Below, piece after piece: positions 60,901-64,000 of a DNA stretch of 64,000 bases. Each line of letters opens with the position of its first letter. Position 1 is the first letter of the stretch. The position numbers and the translations under genes were made by a program. Below the pieces are notes generated by a model. The model searched no databases, was not told where the DNA came from, and saw only the letters and a list, made by a program, of their open reading frames with translations. This DNA comes from Siphonodentalium dalli (Eukaryota > Mollusca > Scaphopoda > Gadilida > Siphonodentaliidae): the NCBI GenBank assembly GCA_032622095.1, contig CP136067.1, positions 80,068,705-80,132,704 of the forward strand. The letters are read 5' to 3'.

Positions 60901-63178
60901 TTTGGGATAACTACTCATCAATGATGCTTTAGTATAGAAAGGGTTAAGGTGCTGTCAGCTAGGGTAATGCCCTAAATAATCGACTCCTTAAACACAGCAG
61001 AATTATGGGTAACTTTTCAGGATTTAGTCGGAAATATGGCTTGCTGCCATTCATCAGAAAGCTCTCACTTGCACCATTCAACAATTACACGTTGCTCAGT
61101 TTGGCCAAGCCACTGTTGTGTGAAACTTACATTAGACCAGCGGTGAGCTGCAAACTCATCTCGATGTATTTACAGGGAAGACAACTCCAACATGCTAACC
61201 ACTGGATCACGGAGCTCCATAGAGATGGATCGTATCTATCCATTTGCAAAAAATCTCTAGCAATCACATGCTGGAGACTCAGTGGAACTGTGCATTTAAG
61301 TGCTGTATCAGGTGTGGTCACGTTTGTAAATACTCGTGGAAGAATTTATGTGTTGCAAAAACTGAAAAATAATCTTCCCATTTACACATCTGAATTTTGC
61401 ATTAAAATTACTCTTAACACTTTCTTTACTAAATACTCATTGACAAATAGTTTCTTCAGGAAATGTTCAGATAATATGTTCAAATAATAGCCACAGGCCG
61501 TATATTGTACTTGTTATTTCAAAAATTCTATTAATAGGAATCCTTCTGCACTTGTACAATCTTTTGTGAGCTTATATTCCCTAAACATCCCTCGTGATGA
61601 ATAATATACCATTCCAATGTATACATTTGTAACTGAATGGGAGAATCCATTTAGTAAATAAAGGTTAACCCTTTCATGATGGGAGCTTTTCTGGTGAAGT
61701 ATTAAATATCCTGTGCCAGTGCATTCTCTTTTAATTGCGAGTCTCCCATAGGGAGCCTCGCATGTATAAAAGAATGCATTGGCTTACACGATCAAGGTAA
61801 ATATTGTTAGCCATAATATTGTTAGGCCAATGTCTCCCTATGGGAGACTCGCATATATAAGAGAATTGGCACATATGGTTTTTGTAACATTTTAGGAAGC
61901 TCCAGTCATGGAAGGGTTAAGGTAGTCAGTATCACCACGTTAGTTCCAGAAGCGAAGTAATTCTTTAATCCATTTCATGAGTAAAGGTGCCACGATTATT
62001 GATTTTGATAATCAATAATCGGTCGTCAATAATCAACTATAATCGATTAATTGTACCTAATAACATCAGTGGAAGTATTCTGTAATATGGCATATTGGCT
62101 GGGTGCTGGTTAACTGCACTGTGGCAGTACAAATTGAACAATGTATTCAAACAGCACAATTCTCGACAATGTTATGGTTATAATATCTGTGAGTTCATTA
62201 GAAAGAACGTAGCTATTAATTTTAGTGTTATGAATAGCCAAACATACAGACAGTATAAAAGTAGGAATGCATGACGGATGGCTGACAGTTCCTAAAAAAG
62301 GAAACTATTAGTTTCATCAAACTTCGAGAGCGTAGATAACAATCACAAAGGTGTGCCCCCACCCGCAAATTGCAGGACTCAGAACAAGTTAAGTATTTGG
62401 TAATATCGAGTTTCATTCAGCAATCTGTGCATGATCGATACACGATAGCCTGTACTAGTAACATCTAAGTATACTTATACAAACAAAGTATACTCGCAAA
62501 TGACATCGCGGAGAACATCGCTGATTAAAATGCCACAGGTTCCCTGGTTTCCAGAAAATGTCAATCAACTCCCCATTGGTTCAATCAGATTCAAGGGCAA
62601 GTGCATTCACGGTGCCAGTCGGCACATTTCAAAGATGTAGTGCCGCCTTTCAAGTATAAATATACAATGACGTCGCCATAAGTTCAAAGCTGCAGTGCCG
62701 CCAATTTGTAGAATATACAACGACCCGAAGAGTAACCATGTCATCAAATGAACTGCCAACTGTTTGCAACATAAGTTAGTAGTATTCATCTTGTTGGAAT
62801 CTCTTTGATATGCGATCAAAGGTTGTTAACCCATCGGTTGTAGATTAAACTGCATGTGTAAAACAAATACGGTATTCAATAATAACCGGCATTTTCCGAT
62901 GTCAAAATAAATAATGCAGATTAATCAACGATGGAAATGGTAGTCGATTATCGGCTTTACCAACGGTTCGTAGATTATACGATTAATCATGGCACCCCTA
63001 TTCATAAGTAACTTAGAAAATAACTCTTGAGAAACTCATTCCCAAGAAAGCAAATTGTTCAGGATTATATTTTAGGAATGAGTGATGTATCTGTTGCCAA
63101 ACGAATGGCCATGGCAAACTCTGTGAGGTATCTACAGGATGTCAGAATGAAAACACTAAACATGCTCAAGACTGACAG
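24126..63178 (+). CDS. SLC9C: SLC9C-type (sperm) Na+/H+ exchanger, ten exons, 3' end outside the window
   Basis: Ten exons (24126-24234, 26478-26750, 27621-27758, 30828-30944, 36740-36901, 45098-45206, 46732-46875, 58083-58254, 60319-60400 and 63076-63178) join with matching phases (1,1,1,1,1,2,2,0,1) into 469 codons without a stop. The product is a cation/proton antiporter. Visible marks are 'FLPVLIFESAF' (95-105), 'TDPVAVVA' (161-168), 'GESLLND' with E186 and N190-D191 in the ion-binding pair, 'FWEVLAYLTNTLIF' (304-317) and 'WGGLRGAVGLALAL' (379-392, R383). 'EGESLLNDGAAIVIF' and 'GLRGAVGLALAL' are closer to SLC9C and plant SOS1 than to NHE1-9. SLC9C proteins continue with a voltage sensor and a cyclic-nucleotide-binding domain and alkalinise sperm. 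Those parts are not in this window, so the subfamily call rests on the transporter domain. The gene appears intact. Confidence 0.9.
24235..26477 (+). other. Exchanger intron 1
   Basis: AT-rich, without exons. It holds a small repeat near 25100-25160 ('ggaccaaaattt', 'gccaaatgaaaatatttttt') shared with about 9980-10030 and partly with 25547-25590, and the family B half copy at 25600-25752. Confidence 0.6.
25600..25752 (-). mobile_element. MITE family B, copy with shortened left arm
   Basis: 'catggcttgttg' to 'gaaagctctcag' forms a short left arm, and the right arm runs from 'gagagctttcc' through 'atttctgactaaatcctgaa' to 'agggcattactgta'. It is the same foldback as 63425-63614, truncated on the left. 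Confidence 0.75.
26478..26750 (+). CDS. SLC9C: Exchanger exon 2
   Basis: Acceptor 'tattttcag', donor 'ttgg|gtatgt', phase 1 to 1, codons 37-127. It encodes hydrophobic segments 'GLALLIGIAFGLVA' and 'HVILHLFLPVLIFESAF', the latter being the conserved transport-domain helix with the acidic residue E102 typical of NHE proteins. Confidence 0.92.
26816..27359. mobile_element. hAT-like miniature element interrupted by a TTAA element
   Basis: The ends 'cagggttcccgtggatcctt' and the complement of 'ttgagaaccctg', with 'ccttgaaatcct' near the left end and 'ccttgaaaaaac' in complement-like position near the right, fit hAT miniature elements. An 8-bp target duplication is not preserved. A second element (27053-27318) sits inside it. 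Confidence 0.55.
27053..27318. mobile_element. TTAA-flanked foldback MITE, family C, nested copy
   Basis: Inverted palindromic cassettes 'atgtgagtctcccatagg' / 'gggagcctcgcatatataag' and 'cctgtgccagtgcat' match the copies at 31050-31443, 46275-46390 and 61669-61916. The right arm ends 'aggaagctccagtcatggaa'. TTAA lies at both ends (27049-27052 and 27319-27322). Confidence 0.7.
27621..27758 (+). CDS. SLC9C: Exchanger exon 3
   Basis: Acceptor 'tctattccag', donor 'aatag|gtttgt', codons 128-173. It contains 'FGSILSATDPVAVVAMLKE', the conserved unwound helix of the exchanger core around D162. The donor is slightly weaker (gtttgt) than its neighbours. Confidence 0.92.
27759..30827 (+). other. Exchanger intron 3
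   Basis: No exchanger exon. It contains a short dispersed repeat near 27812-27860 ('ggccaaagaaaaaagatact'), also seen near 55800 and inverted near 57195, and an unrecognised minus-strand frame at 29454-29677. The remainder is AT-rich with no supported feature. Confidence 0.5.
29454..29677 (-). pseudogene. Exon-like minus-strand frame, family not recognised
   Basis: About 74 codons read from a good-looking minus-strand acceptor ('cccacatatcttcag') to a stop. The peptide is non-repetitive and protein-like ('HRLVAFLKQLAMEFYNLGF', 'YGHFIVEDGVCYDMNDKF'). It is antisense to the exchanger and inside its intron 3. It may be the last exon of a nested gene or a retrocopy fragment. I found no upstream exon, and chance is possible. 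Confidence 0.3.
30828..30944 (+). CDS. SLC9C: Exchanger exon 4
   Basis: Acceptor 'ctactgacag', donor 'tctg|gtaagt', codons 174-212. It contains 'ASKQLAMLIEGESLLNDG', with E186 and the N190-D191 pair expected to coordinate the transported ion in electroneutral antiporters. Confidence 0.93.
31014..31500. mobile_element. hAT-like element remnant, host of a TTAA element
   Basis: The left end 'tagggctgccacgattaatc' is a widespread hAT-type terminus. The distal part after 31447 contains 'gataaacgattac' and 'gataattgacta', as expected for the displaced interior. The right terminus was not found, so the end is approximate. Confidence 0.5.
31050..31443. mobile_element. TTAA-flanked foldback MITE, family C
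   Basis: Termini 'ccctttacccaaca' are inverted and bordered by TTAA on both sides (31046-31049, 31444-31447), the target used by piggyBac-type transposases. Inside are two hairpins ('caatgcattctcttatatat' with 'atatataagagaatgcattg') that are themselves inverted relative to each other. Confidence 0.85.
32300..32745 (+). repeat. Core repeat of family A, copy 2
   Basis: Parallels 4990-5440 over about 440 bp, including 'ttatcagaatcgattaatta', 'aaaatcgatatctgatcact' and 'gccgtattatc'. It is followed by 'gcgacaatgaccaattcagc' (32822-32841), related to the end at 14589 and 23056. Confidence 0.75.
33800..34640 (+). pseudogene. Internally deleted non-LTR retrotransposon (CR1/L2-like)
   Basis: Three consecutive frames read like a single LINE polyprotein with the middle missing. 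First comes an N-terminal stretch ending 'KPTKGG' (about 33805-34020). Next is the start of an AP-endonuclease ('VNICILNCHSVNNKADY', then 'DVMAMTVTWLSE' after a frameshift near 34278). Then, from about 34380, comes the usual LINE C-terminal tail ('YLEYLWNSLPVIIRSCPGY'). The reverse transcriptase is absent. The 3' end 'tgtcaagcaccttgaaactt' followed by 'gctatacaag' matches the 'aagcgc..gag' and 'gcgctatataa' tail of this clade. Defective. Confidence 0.75.
34815..35410 (+). repeat. Mollusc-style dispersed repeat
   Basis: Starts 'atgcccccgacttgaagtcg', then '(cgta/cgtc)cgt' runs, two modules with 'agagctatggcccttttt' and 'ttagaaaatt', and ends 'cgtacctcttgttat'. A 101-codon frame across it is not conserved in related copies, so no gene is called. 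Confidence 0.7.
36740..36901 (+). CDS. SLC9C: Exchanger exon 5
   Basis: Acceptor 'tctattgtag', donor 'atcg|gtaagt', codons 213-266. It encodes the membrane segments 'FGGPVFGFIMAKITLFFL' and 'ITLTLSSTYLTYYIG', with the family's 'FND' between them. Confidence 0.92.
36929..37330. mobile_element. Foldback MITE related to the TTAA group
   Basis: Left end 'ccctttctatactaaatggg' and 'gttaaaaagtgtacat'; right end the complement of 'gtacactttttatctg' with 'agtatagaaagggt' twice (about 37198 and 37262). The middle is a hairpin around 'gttcaacaaatgacagtcat'. A related copy is at 60729-60947. Confidence 0.65.
38141..38643 (+). repeat. Short direct repeat pair
   Basis: 'gagagacgtttcctccgaag' occurs identically at 38141 and 38620 and resembles the first bases of exon 6 ('gagagacgttcctt'). 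It does not translate into the exon 6 peptide, so it is not called an exon. Confidence 0.4.
38727..41142. mobile_element. TA-flanked foldback element with repeated 'GTGGCAAAGTCACCCC' sites
   Basis: The ends 'ccgtaaaatggggtgacttt' and (complement) 'ccgtaaaacggggtgacttt' are inverted repeats bordered by TA at 38725-38726 and 41143-41144. The motif 'ggggtgactttgccac' or its complement recurs near both ends and internally (about 38736, 38756, 39132-39165, 40950, 40973, 41117). The centre is the palindrome at 39686-40694. A TA target and short inverted termini suggest Tc1/mariner-type mobilisation. No transposase is present. Confidence 0.8.
39686..40694. repeat. Near-perfect 1-kb palindrome
   Basis: Two arms of about 500 bp, identical wherever I compared them, meet with almost no spacer at 40190 ('ggaccaccctaggtggtcc'). 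The 17 bases 'cctaggtggtccagtct' occur both at the centre and just past the right arm (from about 40692), followed by an array of 'ggtccagtct'-like repeats to about 40815. Mirror-image open frames on the two strands follow from the symmetry and are not genes. Confidence 0.92.
41277..42058 (+). repeat. Dispersed repeat family D, copy 4 (most complete)
   Basis: Begins 'caggtgacccgacttcgtcc' after 'tactag' and ends 'cccaaatatatattagac'. It matches copy 2 (1926-2576) in reverse nearly throughout and copies 1 and 3 in part. The first part is itself a duplication of about 110 bp ('gacccgtccaaaacactccc' and 'gacgcgtcaaaaacactccc'). Confidence 0.8.
42407..42488 (-). ncRNA. Truncated U2 snRNA copy (pseudogene or chimera)
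   Basis: Read on the minus strand from 42488, the sequence follows the 5' half of U2. It has the start 'acgcttctcggccttttggc', the branch-site-pairing GTAGTA (complement at 42451-42456) and the stem IIa region with 'ctgatacgtcc'. After about 80 nt it departs from U2 and lacks a convincing Sm site and the 3' stem-loops at the usual spacing. It therefore looks truncated or fused. The identity of the 5' half is clear; function is unlikely. Confidence 0.8.
42490..42785 (-). repeat. Tandem duplication of the U2 5' flank
   Basis: Two direct copies of about 135-155 bp (about 42492-42649 and 42651-42785) share 'caggacttcgcactaa', 'atgctcattg', 'actataaaacagtcaa', 'tctgaagtcgaagcgttgcg' and 'ccagcctcatatac'. 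On the minus strand both lie upstream of the U2 start, where the promoter's proximal sequence element would be. The outer copy lacks a 17-bp piece and is followed by no snRNA. Confidence 0.8.
43340..43460. repeat. Cluster of small hairpins
   Basis: 'gcattcttaaagaatgcc' is repeated with variations and is self-complementary. A further 'aatgctc'/'gagcatt' pair follows. Nothing coding. Confidence 0.6.
45098..45206 (+). CDS. SLC9C: Exchanger exon 6, with its end copied into a minisatellite
   Basis: Acceptor 'ttcactttaag', phase 1 in and phase 2 out, codons 267-302. It encodes 'GVSGVLAVVVLGVTMSAE' and then 'ISPEVERFLHR'. The donor is 'cacag|gtataa', weaker than the others. The last 40 or so bases and the donor are the first unit of the minisatellite at 45207-45665, so several near-identical potential donors follow. 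The chosen donor is the only one that keeps the frame into exon 7. Confidence 0.88.
45207..45665 (+). repeat. 45-bp minisatellite derived from exon 6 and its splice donor
   Basis: About ten units of 44-49 bp, each like 'actgatattagccctgaggt' then 'ggagtgattcctgcacag' then 'gtataaa'. The first unit is the end of exon 6 itself. Units 2, 4, 9 and 10 keep an AG|GTAT(A) donor-like junction, while others have lost it by point changes. A partial unit recurs at about 46080-46107. In-frame TGA codons inside many units would stop translation if later donors were used. Confidence 0.9.
45666..46731 (+). other. Rest of exchanger intron 6
   Basis: Contains a hairpin at 45905-45977 ('aggcgagagacg' with 'gtctctcgcct') and the family C MITE at 46275-46390. 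Otherwise no supported feature. A 122-codon frame at 46237-46605 overlaps the MITE and is rejected. Confidence 0.55.
46275..46390. mobile_element. Short family C MITE
   Basis: 'ccctttcatgacgggagctt' faces 'aagctccagccatgaaaggg'. TTAA precedes it; after it the sequence is TTCG, so the right target copy has mutated. The internal cassette 'atatataagagaatgcac' is kept once only. Confidence 0.75.
46732..46875 (+). CDS. SLC9C: Exchanger exon 7
   Basis: Acceptor 'caaattatag', donor 'atcag|gtattt', phase 2 to 2, codons 303-350. It encodes 'FWEVLAYLTNTLIFIIVG', one of the best conserved SLC9C/SOS1 stretches, and the segment 'WFYMFGLYFGLNVI'. Confidence 0.92.
49055..49230 (+). repeat. Dispersed repeat family F, copy 1
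   Basis: Shares 'atatggattgcatctccggc', 'gagggttaaaattttattg', 'gattagtcacgcatgaatac' and 'ggtaaatcccgcattcttta' with the reverse complement of about 54840-54990. Confidence 0.75.
50020..50217 (-). pseudogene. Exon-like minus-strand frame, family not recognised
   Basis: About 65 codons without an ATG at the start ('KVVLSPNQTNRLTRSNPDC', then 'WKCGYICDNEYKLPVTEC' and a stop). Four cysteines and varied composition look protein-like. It lies close to, and in the same direction as, the frame at 50412-50585, so both may be pieces of one antisense gene or retrocopy. Confidence 0.3.
50412..50585 (-). pseudogene. Short exon-like minus-strand frame, family not recognised
   Basis: 57 codons from ATG to TAA: 'MPLMNKVLCIEDKDFPFYQV' then 'GYGYLPQVGQWAHVKAYIQD'. 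Aromatic- and Gly-rich composition differs from the AT-driven chance frames around it. A GT suitable as a donor follows 'DFLPR'. I cannot name the family. A decayed gene or internal exon is as likely as an active gene. Confidence 0.35.
51085..51545. repeat. Degenerate tandem repeat, unit about 165 bp
   Basis: Three units share 'ttccttctattgccacatat', 'aatgattatctggc(g/a)aata', 'catttgtatt/cgtcac' and 'cgcatatccactgcc'-like phrases. Open frames spanning it are artefacts of the period. Confidence 0.7.
51938..51984. repeat. 47-base C homopolymer
   Basis: Uninterrupted cytosines in the + strand. The true length is uncertain, because such runs are poorly resolved by most sequencing methods. Confidence 0.9.
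52018..52955. repeat. GC-richer block with a 160-bp direct duplication
   Basis: 52018-52180 and 52786-52945 share 'ttctgactcttcccca', 'atctccacaagatggggtcc' and 'gatcccctggaatcgtacac'. The intervening DNA contains a minus frame at 52303-52629. The block stands out by base composition from the AT-rich intron and may be an inserted gene fragment or retroelement. No family recognised. Confidence 0.6.
52303..52629 (-). pseudogene. Minus-strand frame of 108 codons in the GC-richer block
   Basis: Ser-rich start, then 'EEAYSEMVRRKTNALAFGL' and 'SYFLSKVTPLQKFWCIINGP'. An acceptor-like 'atcacttaccag' lies just upstream of the ATG on the same strand. Composition is protein-like but the family is not recognised. 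It could be a retroelement remnant. Confidence 0.3.
53686..54543. mobile_element. hAT-like non-autonomous element with target duplication
   Basis: The termini are 'cagggtttccgcta' and the complement of 'tagcggaaaccctg', with a perfect 7-bp 'cataatc' directly outside both ends (53679-53685 and 54544-54550). The CAGGG end and 7-8 bp duplication fit hAT. The 858 bp carry no transposase. Confidence 0.8.
54674..55050 (-). repeat. Dispersed repeat family F, copy 2, with inverted ends
   Basis: 'atagttcagtt' followed by 'gggcttccctt' and a T/A-rich stretch occurs near 54675 and 54985 in the same direction, and inverted near 54745 ('gggaagcccgaaactgaac'). The middle is the reverse of 49055-49230. Confidence 0.65.
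55320..56456. mobile_element. Possible long member of the TTAA/CCCTTT group
   Basis: Left 'ttaaccctttctcaactaaa' and right 'ttgagggataaaggggttaa' are imperfect inverted termini with TTAA on each side. The inside has no transposase and contains the foldback at 56153-56307. The pairing may be fortuitous. Confidence 0.4.
56153..56307. repeat. Foldback repeat
   Basis: 'atctacactttttggttgga' pairs with the complement of 'tccaaccaaaaaaatgtaga', with further imperfect pairing through 'gagata' and 'catg'. A separate small palindrome 'gagatatcgatatctc' lies at about 56600. Confidence 0.7.
58083..58254 (+). CDS. SLC9C: Exchanger exon 8
   Basis: Acceptor 'caattggatag', donor 'gaaa|gtgagt', phase 2 to 0, codons 351-408. 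It carries 'WGGLRGAVGLALAL' (379-392) with R383, the arginine conserved across NHE-type transporters. The preceding intron, about 11.2 kb, is the longest in the window. Confidence 0.92.
58255..60318 (+). other. Exchanger intron 8
   Basis: About 2.1 kb holding mollusc-style degenerate repeat DNA (about 59040-59300) and a cluster of hairpins (59313-59720). No additional exon fits the phase. Confidence 0.55.
59313..59720. repeat. Three related hairpins
   Basis: Hairpin 1 (59313-59405) pairs 'gcagaatgaggtccccagag' with its complement. Hairpin 2 (about 59447-59493) pairs 'gttcccaaatggtgaata' with 'caccatttgggaacc'. Hairpin 3 (about 59630-59720) repeats hairpin 1 with several mismatches. All share 'ggtccccag..ggtgaat' and contain 'gtgatg'. 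Confidence 0.8.
60319..60400 (+). CDS. SLC9C: Exchanger exon 9
   Basis: Acceptor 'ttttcttacag', donor 'ctag|gtttgt', codons 409-435. It encodes the last membrane helix of the exchanger domain ('VSGIVFLTLILNATT') and the start of the linker. Confidence 0.9.
60729..60947. mobile_element. MITE related to 36929-37330
   Basis: 'cctttctttactaaatggat' at the left and 'agtatagaaagggttaa' at the right, with 'gttaaaaagtgtacatcgga' and 'gataataagttcaa' between, all shared with 36929-37330. TTAA follows on the right only. Confidence 0.65.
60964..61075 (+). mobile_element. Half copy of MITE family B
   Basis: 'taatgccctaaataatcgac' to 'tcagaaagctctcact', the left arm of 63425-63614 without the right arm. 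Confidence 0.75.
61669..61916. mobile_element. TTAA-flanked foldback MITE, family C
   Basis: The ends 'ccctttcatgatgggagctt' and (complement) 'ccctttccatgactggagct' are bordered by TTAA at 61665-61668 and 61917-61920. It contains both hairpin cassettes with the 'gagtctcccatagggagcct' palindrome. Confidence 0.85.
61985..62998. mobile_element. hAT-like element, defective
   Basis: The left 'ggtgccacgattattgattt' and the complement of the right 'ggggtgccatgattaatcg' match the terminus at 31014. The interior of about 1 kb has short frames only. A hAT assignment rests on the ends. Confidence 0.55.
63076..63178 (+). CDS. SLC9C: Exchanger exon 10
   Basis: Acceptor 'attatattttag', donor 'gacag|gttagt', phase 1 to 2, codons 436-469. 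It encodes a basic amphipathic stretch ('VRYLQDVRMKTLNMLKTDR') after the last transporter helix, as in SLC9C proteins before their voltage-sensor part. The next exon is not in the window. Confidence 0.88.
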
Positions 63179-64000
63179 GTTAGTTGCATTATATACCTTC
63201 CATGTTACACATCTTTCTTTCTTGTTTCAGCTTGCCTCATAGTGATGAGCGAGTAATAGCCTGTTACGTTTTGTGGGCTGTTAATTTTTTAGTAACTTTC
63301 TGTTAATGACATCTATCTCCTCCAAATTTCCATGGACTCTAATATTTGTGAAGTTTTCTGGCTATAATATACCTTTTATCATGATGGAACAGACTTGTTT
63401 TCTGCCTAATTCTCGTTGAGAAGGTACAGTAATACCCTAAGTAATCGACTCTTTAACTACAGCAGAATTATGGGTAACTTTTCAGGATTTAGTTGGAAAT
63501 ATGGCTTGTTGCCATTTATCGGGGAGAGCTTACCGATGAATGGCAACAAGCCATATTTCCGACTAAATCCTGAAAAGTTACCCATAATTCTGCTGTACTT
63601 AGGGCATTACGGTATATTGCCACATCATGCTGTTGCCTATTTCTGAAAAGCCAATATTTCAAACAAAAAAACACACCTTTTCAGAGATGTGTGCCCATGT
63701 AGCTTTAGGCCCTGTGAAGATTCGAAGAGTTGCATGGTTTGGTGTCGAATCTCCAATTTGTAGATTTCTAAAATTGGGTTAATCTTGTTCATTTACAAGT
63801 CAAAGCTATATATCTAATTTATCCATGAGTGAAGATCAATGAATGGGGCAACTCCAACATTGTACAGAGAGGTCTCATGTCGATCGACACATATTTCACA
63901 AAAAATATCAGATATTGACACTAACTGATGACCTCAATATCCTCATATCTCTAATATTAGGTCACATTTAATTGAAACAGCCAAGATATAAAGTTACAGT
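63179..64000 (+). other. Start of exchanger intron 10
   Basis: Contains the full family B MITE and AT-rich DNA. A stretch after an acceptor-like 'accttttcag' at about 63684 stays open in the needed phase but does not resemble SLC9C, so it is not called an exon. Confidence 0.5.
63425..63614. mobile_element. MITE family B, full-length foldback copy
   Basis: About 190 bp. 'tacagtaataccctaagtaa' through 'tatggcttgttgccatttat' pairs with the right half ending 'cttagggcattacggta', leaving only a few bases of loop. TA lies at each end, fitting Tc1/mariner-type insertion. Confidence 0.85.

Larger units (their letters stand above)
60401..63075 (+). other. Exchanger intron 9
   Basis: About 2.7 kb filled with MITEs at 60729-60947, 60964-61075, 61669-61916 and 61985-62998. 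No exon is needed here to keep the frame. A 160-codon plus frame at 61005-61487 starts inside a MITE and is rejected. Confidence 0.6.

Noticed and set aside
61005-61487. A 160-codon plus-strand frame
   Set aside because: It begins inside MITE family B and ends in a TTAA-group repeat. It has no conserved domain, and the exchanger skips it with correct phase.
63685-63760. Candidate exon 11 after an acceptor-like site
   Set aside because: Open in the right phase but the peptide is Cys-rich and unlike the SLC9C region expected after the exchanger domain.

Overview
This is animal nuclear DNA: about 64 kb, AT-rich, with very little coding sequence, GT-AG introns and dense repeats. Several degenerate repeats (about 2.75-3.24, 8.27-9.4, 34.8-35.4 and 59.0-59.3 kb) carry phrases such as 'gagttatggccctttt', 'aacttagaaaattt' and an '(a)cctcttgtta' end, a style I associate with mollusc genomes. 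My best guess is a marine mollusc or another lophotrochozoan, with moderate confidence.

Two protein-coding loci are convincing. On the minus strand at 6.9-8.1 kb there is an intact single-exon gene of 405 codons ending in a canonical SOCS box, so it is probably a substrate receptor of an elongin B/C-cullin-5 ubiquitin ligase. On the plus strand, ten exons between 24,126 and 63,178 join with matching phases and no stops into the Na+/H+ exchanger domain of an SLC9C (sperm-type, plant SOS1-like) exchanger. The first 469 codons are present. The voltage-sensor and cyclic-nucleotide-binding parts expected of the family would lie beyond the right edge. Three short minus-strand open frames (29.5, 50.0-50.6 and 52.3-52.6 kb) look exon-like but were not recognised.

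The rest is mainly mobile and structured repeat DNA. Left of the exchanger gene are a head-to-head pair of one dispersed repeat (1.3-2.6 kb), an inverted-repeat element with palindromic tandem arrays (4.2-6.6 kb), a nest of four inverted-repeat elements (12.7-16.6 kb), a foldback element made of a 22-bp satellite (19.17-19.82 kb) and two direct copies of a 1-1.5 kb repeat (17.4-18.9 and 21.5-22.6 kb). The introns hold hAT-like and TTAA-flanked (piggyBac-like) miniature elements, often nested, an internally deleted non-LTR retrotransposon (33.8-34.6 kb), a 2.4-kb foldback element containing a near-perfect 1-kb palindrome (38.7-41.1 kb), and a truncated U2 snRNA copy with a duplicated 5' flank (42.4-42.8 kb).

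The most unusual point is at exchanger exon 6. A 45-bp minisatellite starts inside the exon and repeats the exon's last codons together with its 5' splice site about ten times into the intron, creating a ladder of decoy donors. No CRISPR array, prokaryotic operon or convincing tRNA was seen.
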